A stretch of DNA of 64,000 nt from an uncultured Clostridia bacterium (GTDB lineage: Bacteria; Bacillota; Clostridia; Christensenellales; Borkfalkiaceae), in NCBI GenBank assembly GCA_947631905.1, contig CANRND010000007.1:16077-80076 (forward strand), in the 5' to 3' direction. The translations under genes were made by a program, and so were the position numbers. Shown here one piece after another: positions 41,501 through 47,870 of this stretch; position 1 is the stretch's first letter, and each line of letters begins with the position of its first letter. The notes beneath the pieces were generated by a model. That model was not told the origin of the DNA, did no database searches, and was given only the letters and a program-made list of their open reading frames with translations.

Positions 41501-42749
41501 CGCTGCCGAAGCCCAACTGCGCGCCGATCGAAAGGGTATCGCCGAGCGACACGGTTGCGGTAACTTTCTCGACCGAAATTTCGTTATTTTCTCCGATGGA
41601 GAAGTAGAAGTCAACGGGGATATTCAGCCCGAGAAGAGGCAGCACGGAATGGAGTTCCGCCTTGCCGTCCGCCAGCGTAAAATCGCCGCTCCCGAGCGCA
41701 GAGAGAAGATCGTCCCCCTCTTCCGCCTGCACGTCCGGCTCCGCCTCCTGCGTCAAATCTTTGACGAGCGAAATCAGCTCGTCTAATTTGACCGCAAATT
41801 TCAAACCGCCGTAGTTGAGATAGGCGTTGCCCTCTTCCACCCAGAGCGAAAGCGGGCCGAGCTTGACCTTAGCAGCGAGTTTCGTCGGATCGAATGCGGC
41901 AAAGTCCGTTTGGCTCAGGTCGAGATCGACGGTCCCGCGGTAGGGCGTGTCGCCGACCGTGAGGTCGAGGTCGAGAACGGTCGGCTCGGTAAGCACGCTC
42001 CCGAAGCCTTCCGCAAGGCAATCGAGCGCCGTGATCTCTTTCACGACGGGCGCGTTGTTCGCTTCTCCCTCGGCGTATTGGTAGAAATACTCCTCGTATG
42101 CGTCCGAATGCGCCTTTTCGGTGTTATATTCATATCTTGTGGTGGATGTGGATACGCAGGGCGCCGCGATGGGGCCGTACTTTGCCGAATATTTTTCCTC
42201 AATATCCGTTTGGAATACCTGCCAGTTCTCGTCGAAAGTAAAGGTAACGGAGATGGCGTTGAACTCGGGAGGCGTGGTGAGGCCGCCCGTGAAGATCATT
42301 TGATTGATGTAATAGGCGGTGGCGCCCTTTGTGGTGAGAACGCCGTCCACCTCTTCCTGCCACGTTTCGGGCTTCAACTCGTAGGTGATCTTGAATTTGC
42401 CGTCCTCCGTGGGCGTGACGGGGCTTGTACTTGCCACCGTGTCCTCTTCGATGACGTACACGCTGAGTTCGTAGGCGGGCAAGCCGTTTGTGGCTTTGAA
42501 CCCGTGTTCGCCGCCGATCGTCATGATGTTGTAGGGCGCGCCCGTCTTCCATTCGGTATCCAGGCCGTTGTAGTTTTTGGAGGCGGGTTTGCGCCAAATC
42601 ACCCTGTCTTTTTCTTTGAGATAGCAAAACTGGCTCGCGCCCTTGATGAGCGAACTCTCCGTGAGGTCGGCGGAGATGAGGACGCCGTTCTCATACTGCT
42701 TGTATGTAGTGACGGACTGTTGGATGACCGTATCTACGGTGCCGTGCAT
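32553..42749 (-). CDS. body of giant repetitive surface protein (~3398 aa), InlB-like module near C-terminus
   Basis: About nine ~182-aa repeats (DYASTIATMIKSGYLSADVSY...LSVSGNLQIALE...VYLEVGGMKLSADVNKAIALIGQF...TELLNALGVEF...), C-terminal YGTDHTVYEPTAKGYTFVGWYEQ. Listed start is only the first ATG after an in-frame stop; likely one gene with 42768-43097. Confidence 0.85.
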   Translation of the reverse strand: MHGTVDTVIQQSVTTYKQYENGVLISADLTESSLIKGASQFCYLKEKDRVIWRKPASKNYNGLDTEWKTGAPYNIMTIGGEHGFKATNGLPAYELSVYVIEEDTVASTSPVTPTEDGKFKITYELKPETWQEEVDGVLTTKGATAYYINQMIFTGGLTTPPEFNAISVTFTFDENWQVFQTDIEEKYSAKYGPIAAPCVSTSTTRYEYNTEKAHSDAYEEYFYQYAEGEANNAPVVKEITALDCLAEGFGSVLTEPTVLDLDLTVGDTPYRGTVDLDLSQTDFAAFDPTKLAAKVKLGPLSLWVEEGNAYLNYGGLKFAVKLDELISLVKDLTQEAEPDVQAEEGDDLLSALGSGDFTLADGKAELHSVLPLLGLNIPVDFYFSIGENNEISVEKVTATVSLGDTLSIGAQLGFGSDHLPALGASQKTEYVPLMPYVNKLIGLFSSDVLHADISYMGEGIALSGGFDLRIKELALAGRLQVDVSLDGVELSKTVGLSFTDGTFYLDLDGVKVQATLEEDIALLEQYVALPELPDEGALSGFDLGALINTLLSDEFAALFSSSEENGLLLAVKGSELLSAFGVNFALGDVKIAVGDGLSATALGAEIDLTAGTDVTLDTDGYTSVLPYVQTLIDLFSHENLLISVSYAGGGFTAAGEIMLNLASQTAVGEIVLGYQNAEKTLSVIYEGGSVYLDVEGLRIKAGVNEAAALVSSLTGAESDLDAKALINKVLALDFGSVITLGEENDTLTVLLKGTELLNALGVEFDLQTVTLSVDSESVKAEALGAVITVKAGSPFTVETAGYIDIIDYASTIATMIKRGYLSAEVSYTAGDLSVSGKIELALNSLAVKAALTLKYGSAKQDINIIYGENTVYLEVGGMKISANINEAIALIGPFVNIPAGDTAATDLIEELLSLDFEEVFTLTEKGDTLSLAIAGTELLNALGVEFELDTITLSINGDSVTAQALGATITIKQGAPFETDTDHYIDIVDYASTIATMIKSGYLSADVSYNAGNLSVSGKIELALNSLAVKAALTLKYGSASQDISIVYGAGVVYLELGGMKLSANINEAVALIGQFVNIPAGDTEATDLIEALLSLDFKEVFTLTEKGDTLSLAIAGTELLSALGVEFDLKTVTLSVDSESVKAEALGAVITVKAGAEFTVETAGYIGIVDYASTIATMIKSGYLSADVSYTAGDLSVSGNLQIALETLKVKASLTLEYGSAKQDINIIYGENTVYLEVGGMKLSADVNKAIALIGQFVNIPAGDTEATDLIEGLLSLDFEEVFTLTEKGDTLSLAIAGTELLNALGVEFELQTVTLSVNSESVKAEALGATITIKQGAPFETDTDHYIDIMDYANTIATMIKSGYLSAEVTYTAGDLSVSGNLQIALETLQVQGGLTLTYGTASQDIHIIYCENTVYVEVGGMKLSADVNKAIALIGQFANISAGNSEERDLLKSLLSLNFEEVFTLTEKGDTLSLAIAGTELLNALGVEFDLQTVTLSVDSESVKAEALGAVITVKAGKPFTVDTTGYINVVYYASKIANMIKSGYLSADVTYNASNLSVTGNLQIALETLQVQGSLTLTYGTASKDIHIIYDENTVYLEVDGMKLSADVNKAIALIGQFPTGNSEEKDLLKSLLSLDFEKVFTLKENGNTLLLVIAGTELLNALGVKFKLGQVTLAVDSESVTAEALGAVITVKAGKPFDVETTGYIDIIDYASTVANMIKSGYLSADVSYTADDLSVSGNLQIALEKTLQVQGNLTLTYGTASKDINIIYGAGVVYLEADGMKFSADVDKAIALIGQFVNIPTVDTEATGLIETLLSLNFEKVFTLTEKGNTLSLAIAGTELLNALGVKFKLGQVTLAVDSDSVTAEALGAVITIKQGASFETNTDNYIGIVDYASTIATMIKSGYLSADVTYTAGDLIVTGTVALGIDPLKAGAQLALKYGEDALKQIGIVYAEDGLYLTVYDGNPAESLKVSLDAKKAVALVTSLVGASGDTKAEALIEKLLSVDLKTLIPVFQEVQRSYVSEEGEVSEENILQLTVAGNELLSALGVEFKLGNVEVEITQTGITAKVLGAEITVKSGSDFSVATEGYLDLTPLFENVATVLTDKALALSGDVVLTLNDDFEIDVEIENAVLSFEKGIMFRLHAFIYLQKQVKLEVFLGYDNGTVRLACGALGAEIVISELGSLKEALLDVYGDLYSIVGDMLVDKSKNPLPAPEDFEKTLNGTSGDGEPAAPVWTEIVKALAFQTRQTDILATYGDLIARLFFPSANGFLGVELSGSLGNSALKLDGMLHLKNAPYSGKDETGKNIVEFPEMPEITYLGTEEFKAFIGYLGSAVDLLNTKDLTLTFSGKVTSTDKEAYPPAEGEEFGTKYTIEASMSTHRGQSNLIHLDVDGNNLWVDTDVFAHASINIKATHEADNSLYIDLFILDGAAEKDAEGNTVLDEAGKVKYKTDNMLDFYVTLSQFGPADSTAETVAGYNPVRLYAPSDEILTILSSALPMFGIDVEILNNYMISKWLSLENVAQLKAFGDLVSPLLSGLLGAKETSEEPADTTEPADSADTAEPETPAEPLLIKDYLKGLTVTAEELSIELNSEKLYGIAGLQNVTATLQKEADTEDEKGYHYGNFTSLDLFNIYDKTGKLNTSLQGTIDYNVVTPDVPSGEYQSFLGAEKLILAIAKSATHGVNEAGEQTDKIISGEETPHHYVVNNNFYIDGTATIKLHLGGLKLTDITINVIAISVTVDENGELGINIRLAYEGSRAVVTLINGSSTVDITIKGGMVYMKRVQTSYYKTATLLDWSSGWTDYDTPITLYRVAPLSSFTADILDHIGFILNFGDTVTNALSSAIGSGSGSTSSTAVKVDFGKRLSDVLSAYSFTAEQKNEQGEITKPASWDLTLNGDALVKGVLGDLHVTIAENTNGYIHDITASTSVVSIIDATVTLHWRNPGGSMEDGVTDQTHDIIKEDNLDDKASGFGGMTEKLFAQGWGTEDYIGFATFLEGQRQTVTFKHHGTEGEETLGTQEVIASTGADGNSANTLYSALGYPDVSAEKYAPADPTQVMGWAEVDPGETLSGDYVVWTMAHGRPLEVTFRSKTELGNNWLYDEAEDDWYYKVDMWYGAQITFGNTTETVTDDKTVFDLDDYPVPDFTFGTRDGHWQKNPEIDLDGATFVAEYDPDRIVYRSDVAFTVKGVIKNAYELTVDYGTDHTVYEPTAKGYTFVGWYEQREDGSWTKVNVGAKYELGADHKETTLEALWVSNLTVTLTKTEKSNERVEGGRDIPFVGHVGGTTYCDYAMEAVLSGGKLVGAFADQVTLELTYSFEAFTERAVLGDIVRAIGTKTTTGEYPPEGVISAQQERVEPADTPRAHVQIKYTYNGATLYDTSDIVITGEWVEAT
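36961..40480. repeat. ~546-bp direct tandem repeats inside the giant gene
   Basis: Anchor tacccgctcttgatcat (last copy taccctctcttgatcat) at 37021, 37570, 38107, 38653, 39199, 39745, 40291: spacings 549, 537, 546, 546, 546, 546. Confidence 0.9.
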
Positions 42750-42767
42750 CTCGGCATACCAGAGAGA

Positions 42768-43097
42768 TTATTGGGAAAATTTCCAGTTCAGGCGGGCAAA
42801 GACGTCCACGGGGGAATAGTCGCCCGTGAGGGAATACACCTCCCCTTCCGCCACGGCAACGGACGGAGAACCGTAGTTGAGGTCGACGGTATTCCGCTGG
42901 GTCTCTTTGAAAAACGCCGACCCGACGCCGTAGATCCCCAATACCAGCACAAGCGCCGAACAGAGGGTTACGACCGCTTTCGACGTGCGGGACATTCTCC
43001 TTTTGGCGTGCAGATGCAGGCCGTCCTTTTTATTTTTTACGGCGCGCGGACGGCGCTTATTTTTGATCTCATGCATTCCGTTTTCGGCTTTTTTCAT
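42768..43097 (-). pseudogene. N-terminal signal/anchor part of the giant protein, ended by in-frame TAA
   Basis: Basic N-terminus plus TM (SKAVVTLCSALVLVLGIYGVGSAFF); stop at 42770-42768 is in the same frame as the 3398-aa ORF, 6 codons before its ATG. Confidence 0.75.
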
Positions 43098-43155
43098 ATT
43101 TTTTTTCTCCTTTCCCGCGCGGCGAAAAGCTCCGTCACTCCGAGAAATTACATTA

Positions 43156-43204
43156 TCATAAAAGTTTATGACAATATTCTATCAGATTTATGACGGGATG
43201 TCAA
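43156..43204 (-). promoter_or_regulatory. promoter and candidate operator of the giant gene
   Basis: TTGACA-17 nt-TAGAAT (43204-43176) overlapping palindrome TCATAAAAGTTTATGA (43156-43171). Confidence 0.7.
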
Positions 43205-43309
43205 CAGAATCTTGAAAATTTTACCGGAAAATACTACAAAAAAATTTAAATTCCTGCAACAGAAAAGGCTCCCCCGCTCACGGGGAAGCAAAGGCGGGCA
43301 ATATAGAAT

Positions 43310-43344
43310 GTCGCGGGCAGGCGCATATAGCGCCCGCCCGCGAC
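43310..43344 (-). terminator. intrinsic terminator of MATE gene
   Basis: GTCGCGGGC...GCCCGCGAC stem. Confidence 0.7.
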
Positions 43345-43368
43345 TATTATAAACTGTATATTTTCCCT

Positions 43369-44772
43369 TTATGCCGCAAGAGGGAGCGGAGCCGAAACGC
43401 GGGGAGAAAACTTTTTGCGCATGACCCCCGCGAGCATGACAAACGAGACCGCCGCCGTGAGGGCTTCGGCAATGGGAAACGCCCACCAGACGAGTTCGGC
43501 CGCGTCCGGCGCGAGGGTAAACAGCCAGACGGCGGGAAAGACGAACACCGCGAGCCGCAGGCAGGAGATAAGCAGAGGAAAGAACGCATACCCGAGCGCC
43601 TGCAACACGCCCTGCACGGCGATACTCAATGCCATAAAGACATATCCGATACTTGCGATCCGCACGGCGAGCGCGACGGTGCGGATGAGCGCTTCGCCGC
43701 CCTCCCCGCTCGCCATGCCGAAGAGGTGCGCGAGCGGCGACGCCAAACTTTCGAAGAGCGCCGTAATGACCGCCGCCGCGGCGACCGTGAACAGGATCCC
43801 CCACTTGATACATGCGCGGGAGCGGGCTTCGTCCCCCATGCCGAAGTTGTAGGAAAGCACGGAGATGATGGTGTTGGAAAGCCCGAAACAGGCGAACAGC
43901 GCGAACTGCATGATCTTATAATATACGCCGAAACTCCCTTGAAGAAGAGAGGCGTTTTCCGCCGTGCCGAGAATGAGATTTACGCCGAGCATCATCACCG
44001 AGAGCATGCCTTGCATGAGCGCCGCCGAAAGCCCGATGTGATAAATTTCCTTGATGATCTTCCCGCTCGGAACGAGCGCTTTCAGACGGTTGCCAAGCTC
44101 TTTGTTGGCCAAATAATGGAAGAGCATGGCGACAGCAAGAGACAAGATCTGCCCGATGACCGTTGCCCACGCCGCGCCCGCAACGCCCATGCGGAGAGGG
44201 TAAATGAACACATAGTCGAGCAAAATATTCGCCGCCGCGCCCGAAATTTGGGAGACCGTGGAAAACATCGTCTTGCCCGTACTCTGTAAAAAGCGTTCGT
44301 AGATCGTAAAGCCGATCGCGCCGAACGAGAAACAGCAGCAGATCGTGAGATATTCCGCCCCCATTTCGGCGACCCGTTCATTCCCCCGCGCCTGCATGGC
44401 GATAAACGGCTTTGCGCCGAACAGCCCGAAAAGAAGAAAGACGAGATAGATGACAAGCCCCAAAAAGATGCCGTTTCCCACCGTTCTGTCCGCCTTTTCG
44501 CGGTCGTTTTCGCCGAGGGACTTGGAGAGCAACGCGTTCAGCCCGACGCCCGTTCCCACGCCGACGGCAATGATCAAAAGCTGGATGGGAAAGGCATAGG
44601 TGAGCGCGAGATTGCCCAAAGCGCCCTCTTCGCCCATGTTGATGACGAACGCTGTGTCCACGATGTTATAGACGGCTTGCAGGATCATGGAGACGATCAT
44701 GGGAAGCCCCATCCCGAGGATGAGTCTGCCGACAGGCGCCGACGACATCTTGTTTTGTTTGATTTCTTTCAT
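43369..44772 (-). CDS. MATE family efflux transporter
   Basis: MKEIKQNKMSSAPVGRLILGMGLPMIVSMILQAVYNIVDTAFV; SD GAGG before ATG 44772; frame continues upstream to ATG 44841. Confidence 0.94.
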   Translation of the reverse strand: MKEIKQNKMSSAPVGRLILGMGLPMIVSMILQAVYNIVDTAFVINMGEEGALGNLALTYAFPIQLLIIAVGVGTGVGLNALLSKSLGENDREKADRTVGNGIFLGLVIYLVFLLFGLFGAKPFIAMQARGNERVAEMGAEYLTICCCFSFGAIGFTIYERFLQSTGKTMFSTVSQISGAAANILLDYVFIYPLRMGVAGAAWATVIGQILSLAVAMLFHYLANKELGNRLKALVPSGKIIKEIYHIGLSAALMQGMLSVMMLGVNLILGTAENASLLQGSFGVYYKIMQFALFACFGLSNTIISVLSYNFGMGDEARSRACIKWGILFTVAAAAVITALFESLASPLAHLFGMASGEGGEALIRTVALAVRIASIGYVFMALSIAVQGVLQALGYAFFPLLISCLRLAVFVFPAVWLFTLAPDAAELVWWAFPIAEALTAAVSFVMLAGVMRKKFSPRVSAPLPLAA

Positions 44773-44791
44773 AATATACCTCTTTTTGCAC

Positions 44792-44829
44792 AAAAAAAGG
44801 GCGCAAACCCAACTGGATTTACGCCCTTT
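44792..44829 (-). terminator. leader terminator/attenuator upstream of MATE
   Basis: AAAGGGCGTAAATCC-AGTT-GGGTTTGCGCCCTTT + TTTT between promoter and start codon. Confidence 0.85.
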
Positions 44830-44850
44830 CAAGCTACGCATTGTAAGAAT

Positions 44851-44879
44851 ATTATATGAAATTTTTCGGAAAAAGTCAA
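44851..44879 (-). promoter_or_regulatory. sigma-A promoter of MATE gene
   Basis: TTGACT-17 nt-TATAAT. Confidence 0.88.
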
Positions 44880-44979
44880 CCGAATTTACGCGGGCGGCGG
44901 GCAATTTTTTCCGCCGCCCGCGGCGAATTTTCCGAAAAATACGCTGATTTCGTGCCGATACGCCCCCCCTTTAATGCGC

Positions 44980-45471
44980 TCACGGACGGAAGACAAGTTC
45001 CAGATCGGTTTCCAAAATGGAACAATCGATCGTGTCCGCACCCGTTTCATCGGGGAAATACACAAGCCAACTTCCGTAACTCTTTTCCGGTTCGAGGATC
45101 GTCCCGACCATCCCTTTATGCACCCCGAATTTTGCATAGTTCTCTTTTTCGACCAACACTTTCACAGAGTCGTATTCCCGCAGATGTGTTTCCGTAAATC
45201 TTGTCTTTTTTGTGGGGTCTTGCGTTTTGAACCATTCCGCCGTGTCCAAAGCAGTCTCTTTGCAGTACGGTTTCCGGTAATATTCCAAATCGTCATTTCC
45301 CACCCATGCGAACGCATAATCTCCGAGGTCTTCCCGATTATAAAATATCACAAGACTGCGCTCCTCTCCCGTTTTCATGACCGTACCGAAACACCCCTTG
45401 TGAATGCCGCACTCTGCAAGCTCTTTCACTTCGTTTTTTAAGTGAATATCGTCTAATTCTTCCAGTTTCAT
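44980..45471 (-). CDS. uncharacterised two-module protein, paralogue 1
   Basis: 163 aa; modules HLKNEVKELAECGIHKGCFGTV... and YDSVKVLVEKENYAKFGVHKGMVGTI... Confidence 0.8.
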   Translation of the reverse strand: MKLEELDDIHLKNEVKELAECGIHKGCFGTVMKTGEERSLVIFYNREDLGDYAFAWVGNDDLEYYRKPYCKETALDTAEWFKTQDPTKKTRFTETHLREYDSVKVLVEKENYAKFGVHKGMVGTILEPEKSYGSWLVYFPDETGADTIDCSILETDLELVFRP

Positions 45472-45489
45472 TTTGTCACCCCAAAAACT

Positions 45490-45978
45490 TCACGGACGGA
45501 AGACAAGTTCCAGATCGGTTTCCGATATGGGACAGTCGATCGTATCCGCTCCCGTTTCATCGGGAAAAAATACAAGCCAACGCCCCTCGATCTTCTGCGG
45601 ATCGAGGATCGTCCCGACCATGTCTTTATGTACCCCGAATTTTGCGTAGTTCTCTTTTTCGACCAATACTTTCACCGAGTCATATTCCCGAAGATGTGTT
45701 TCTTCAAAACGAAGTTTTTTTGTGAAATCTTCGGTCGCCATTTTTTGCATCATCTCTTTTTTGATGTGATCGAGCAACTTTCTGTAATATTCAAGATCGT
45801 CATTATTCGCCCATGCGTAGGCATAATCCCCGAGATCTTCGGGATTATAAAAAAGGACAAGGCTTCGTTTTTCGCCCAATTTTATGATGACGCCCCTGCA
45901 ACCCTTGTGAATGCCGCACGCCGCAAGTTCTTCCACTTCGCGTTTCAAATGAACGCCGTCATACTCTTCCAATTCCAT
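45490..45978 (-). CDS. uncharacterised two-module protein, paralogue 2
   Basis: MELEEYDGVHLKREVEELAACGIHKGCRGVI...; tandem copy of the neighbour. Confidence 0.8.
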   Translation of the reverse strand: MELEEYDGVHLKREVEELAACGIHKGCRGVIIKLGEKRSLVLFYNPEDLGDYAYAWANNDDLEYYRKLLDHIKKEMMQKMATEDFTKKLRFEETHLREYDSVKVLVEKENYAKFGVHKDMVGTILDPQKIEGRWLVFFPDETGADTIDCPISETDLELVFRP

Positions 45979-46036
45979 TTTGCCACCCCCGTAAAAGCTG
46001 TTGAACAACTCCGCGTTTCCCGAAAATACGTTACTT

Positions 46037-46813
46037 TCACTCTCCATGCGTTGCATGCGCTTCCAAAAAGCGGACCGCCGCGCCGATTGCACGTTTGAGC
46101 GCATCGCCCGAAAAACCGTGTCCCGCGCCCGCGATCACGGTGAGCGCCGCCCGCTCCGCGCCGTATGCCTTTACCGCGCCGCCGATAACTTCTTTCGGCA
46201 CGATCATGTCGCGGTCCCCCCACACGATGCACACATCTCCCCGAAAATTCCCGATGACGGAAAACGGGTCGAGCGTCTGCACGGACCTTACGTATTCCGC
46301 GCCGACAAAATAGCCCATGAGCGGCGTTTCCCGTTCGGGCTTGCACCGCCAATCGGCGGGAATGTTGAGCGCGGGGAAGTAAAGCACGATCGCACGGACC
46401 CGCTCCCGTATCTCCTCATCCGCCGCCGTGAGCGCCGTCACCAACCCGCCCTGGCTGCCTCCGAAGAGAAAAAGACGGGTCTTATCCACCTGCACGAGCT
46501 TTTCCACGTCCGCGATCGCCGCGCAAAGGTCCTCTTTCATCGTGAACGGCGTGTAGGCGGAAGCCGTTCTCCCCTCGCTCGCGCCGTCTGTCTGCGCGCC
46601 GCAGAAGTCGAACGCATAGCACACGAAGCCGCGCCTTGAAAGCGCCGCGCACTCCGCGGAAAAATCGCCGCCGTGACCGTTGAAGCCGTGGCTGAAAATA
46701 ACGGCGGGATACTTCCCCCCGCCCTGCGGCTCCCAAAGCGTGCCGCAGAGAGTGATCCGCCGCCCCGCTTCGTCCGTATACTCCAACCGATGTTCCCTTT
46801 TTTGGATCTCCAT
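46037..46813 (-). CDS. alpha/beta hydrolase
   Basis: VIFSHGFNGHGGDF...LFGGSQGGLVTAL; start at MEIQKREH. Confidence 0.9.
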   Translation of the reverse strand: MEIQKREHRLEYTDEAGRRITLCGTLWEPQGGGKYPAVIFSHGFNGHGGDFSAECAALSRRGFVCYAFDFCGAQTDGASEGRTASAYTPFTMKEDLCAAIADVEKLVQVDKTRLFLFGGSQGGLVTALTAADEEIRERVRAIVLYFPALNIPADWRCKPERETPLMGYFVGAEYVRSVQTLDPFSVIGNFRGDVCIVWGDRDMIVPKEVIGGAVKAYGAERAALTVIAGAGHGFSGDALKRAIGAAVRFLEAHATHGE

Positions 46814-46912
46814 ACCCTTATTGTAGCACAGCCCGCCGCGCAAGTCAACGGGCAAACGTTTGAACCGCATGAGCTTCCGAAGAAGAAACCGCAAACGCCG
46901 CGTTGGCGGGAG

Positions 46913-46941
46913 TTGACTTTTGCTTGAAAATCTGTTACACT
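46913..46941 (+). promoter_or_regulatory. sigma-A-like promoter of radical SAM gene
   Basis: TTGACT-17 nt-TACACT, 6 nt before the ATG. Confidence 0.6.
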
Positions 46942-46947
46942 TCCCCT

Positions 46948-47808
46948 ATGGAATGTCATCTTTGCCCCGTGAACTGCGGGGCGGACAGAACGGCGCGGGC
47001 GGGGCGGTGCGGCGTTACGGGGCTGACCGTCGCAAAATACTATCTGCACCCGTTCGAAGAACCCTGCCTTTCGCCGAACGGCAAGAGCGGCACGGTGTTT
47101 TTCGGCGGATGCAATCTGCGCTGCGTGTTCTGCCAAAACTACGAGGTGAGCAGAGCGATGCGCGGCAGAAGCGTCACGCCCAAAGAGCTTGCCGAAATTT
47201 TCAAAGAGTTGGAAGAAATGGGGGCGGAGAACCTCGATCTCGTCACGCCCGACCACGTCTCCCCGCTCATTGCCGAGGCGCTTTCCCTCTATAAGCCGAA
47301 AATTCCCGTCGTGTATAATTCGAGCGGATACGCTCTCCCCGCCGCGCTCCGCGAGATCGACCCCTTGATCGACGTGTATCTGCCCGACTTCAAATTTTTC
47401 TCGCCCGAACTTTCGGAGCGGTACACTGGCAGACGGGACTACGGCGAGGTGGCCCGCGCCGCCCTCTCCTTTATGGCGCAAAAGCCGATCATATGGAGCG
47501 AAGACGGAAAATTGCTCTCGGGGATCGTGGCGCGGCACCTCGTTCTGCCGATGTGTACTTCCGATTCTCTGCGCGTTCTCGACGCGTTGAAAGAAATTCT
47601 GCCCGCGGGCGCGCCCGTCTCTCTCATGCGGCAATACACGCCGATGGCCGAGATTTCGGGCTTCCCCGAGCTGAACCGAAGAGTTACTTCCCGCGAGTAC
47701 CGCCGCGTGGCCGATCATGCCCTCGCGCTCGGCTTTTCGCCCCTCTACACGCAGGAAAAGGACAGCGCGGAGAAGAAATTCATTCCCGATTGGGACGACG
47801 GAACATGA
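46948..47808 (+). CDS. radical SAM protein (pyruvate-formate-lyase-activating-enzyme-like)
   Basis: MECHLCPVNCGADR...GGCNLRCVFCQNYEVS, CxxxCxxC. Confidence 0.88.
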   Translation: MECHLCPVNCGADRTARAGRCGVTGLTVAKYYLHPFEEPCLSPNGKSGTVFFGGCNLRCVFCQNYEVSRAMRGRSVTPKELAEIFKELEEMGAENLDLVTPDHVSPLIAEALSLYKPKIPVVYNSSGYALPAALREIDPLIDVYLPDFKFFSPELSERYTGRRDYGEVARAALSFMAQKPIIWSEDGKLLSGIVARHLVLPMCTSDSLRVLDALKEILPAGAPVSLMRQYTPMAEISGFPELNRRVTSREYRRVADHALALGFSPLYTQEKDSAEKKFIPDWDDGT

Positions 47809-47817
47809 CAAATACAA

Positions 47818-47852
47818 GGCGCGGCGGCGGGCAATTTGCCCGCCGCCGCGCC
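47818..47852. terminator. 17-bp-stem hairpin between convergent genes
   Basis: GGCGCGGCGGCGGGCAA-T-TTGCCCGCCGCCGCGCC. Confidence 0.8.
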
Positions 47853-47870
47853 GTATCGATCGGTTTTCGG

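Noticed and set aside
35490-41786. Long plus-strand ORFs (681 aa, 470 aa, 263 aa, 203 aa) opposite the giant repeat gene
   Set aside because: They repeat with the same 546-bp period because they are the complement of the coding repeats; no SD or family resemblance.
42768-42770. Stop-codon reassignment (TAA as sense) to explain the split giant gene
   Set aside because: TAA ends other conserved genes in the window such as tuf, and the only tRNA seen is an ordinary Arg-ACG.
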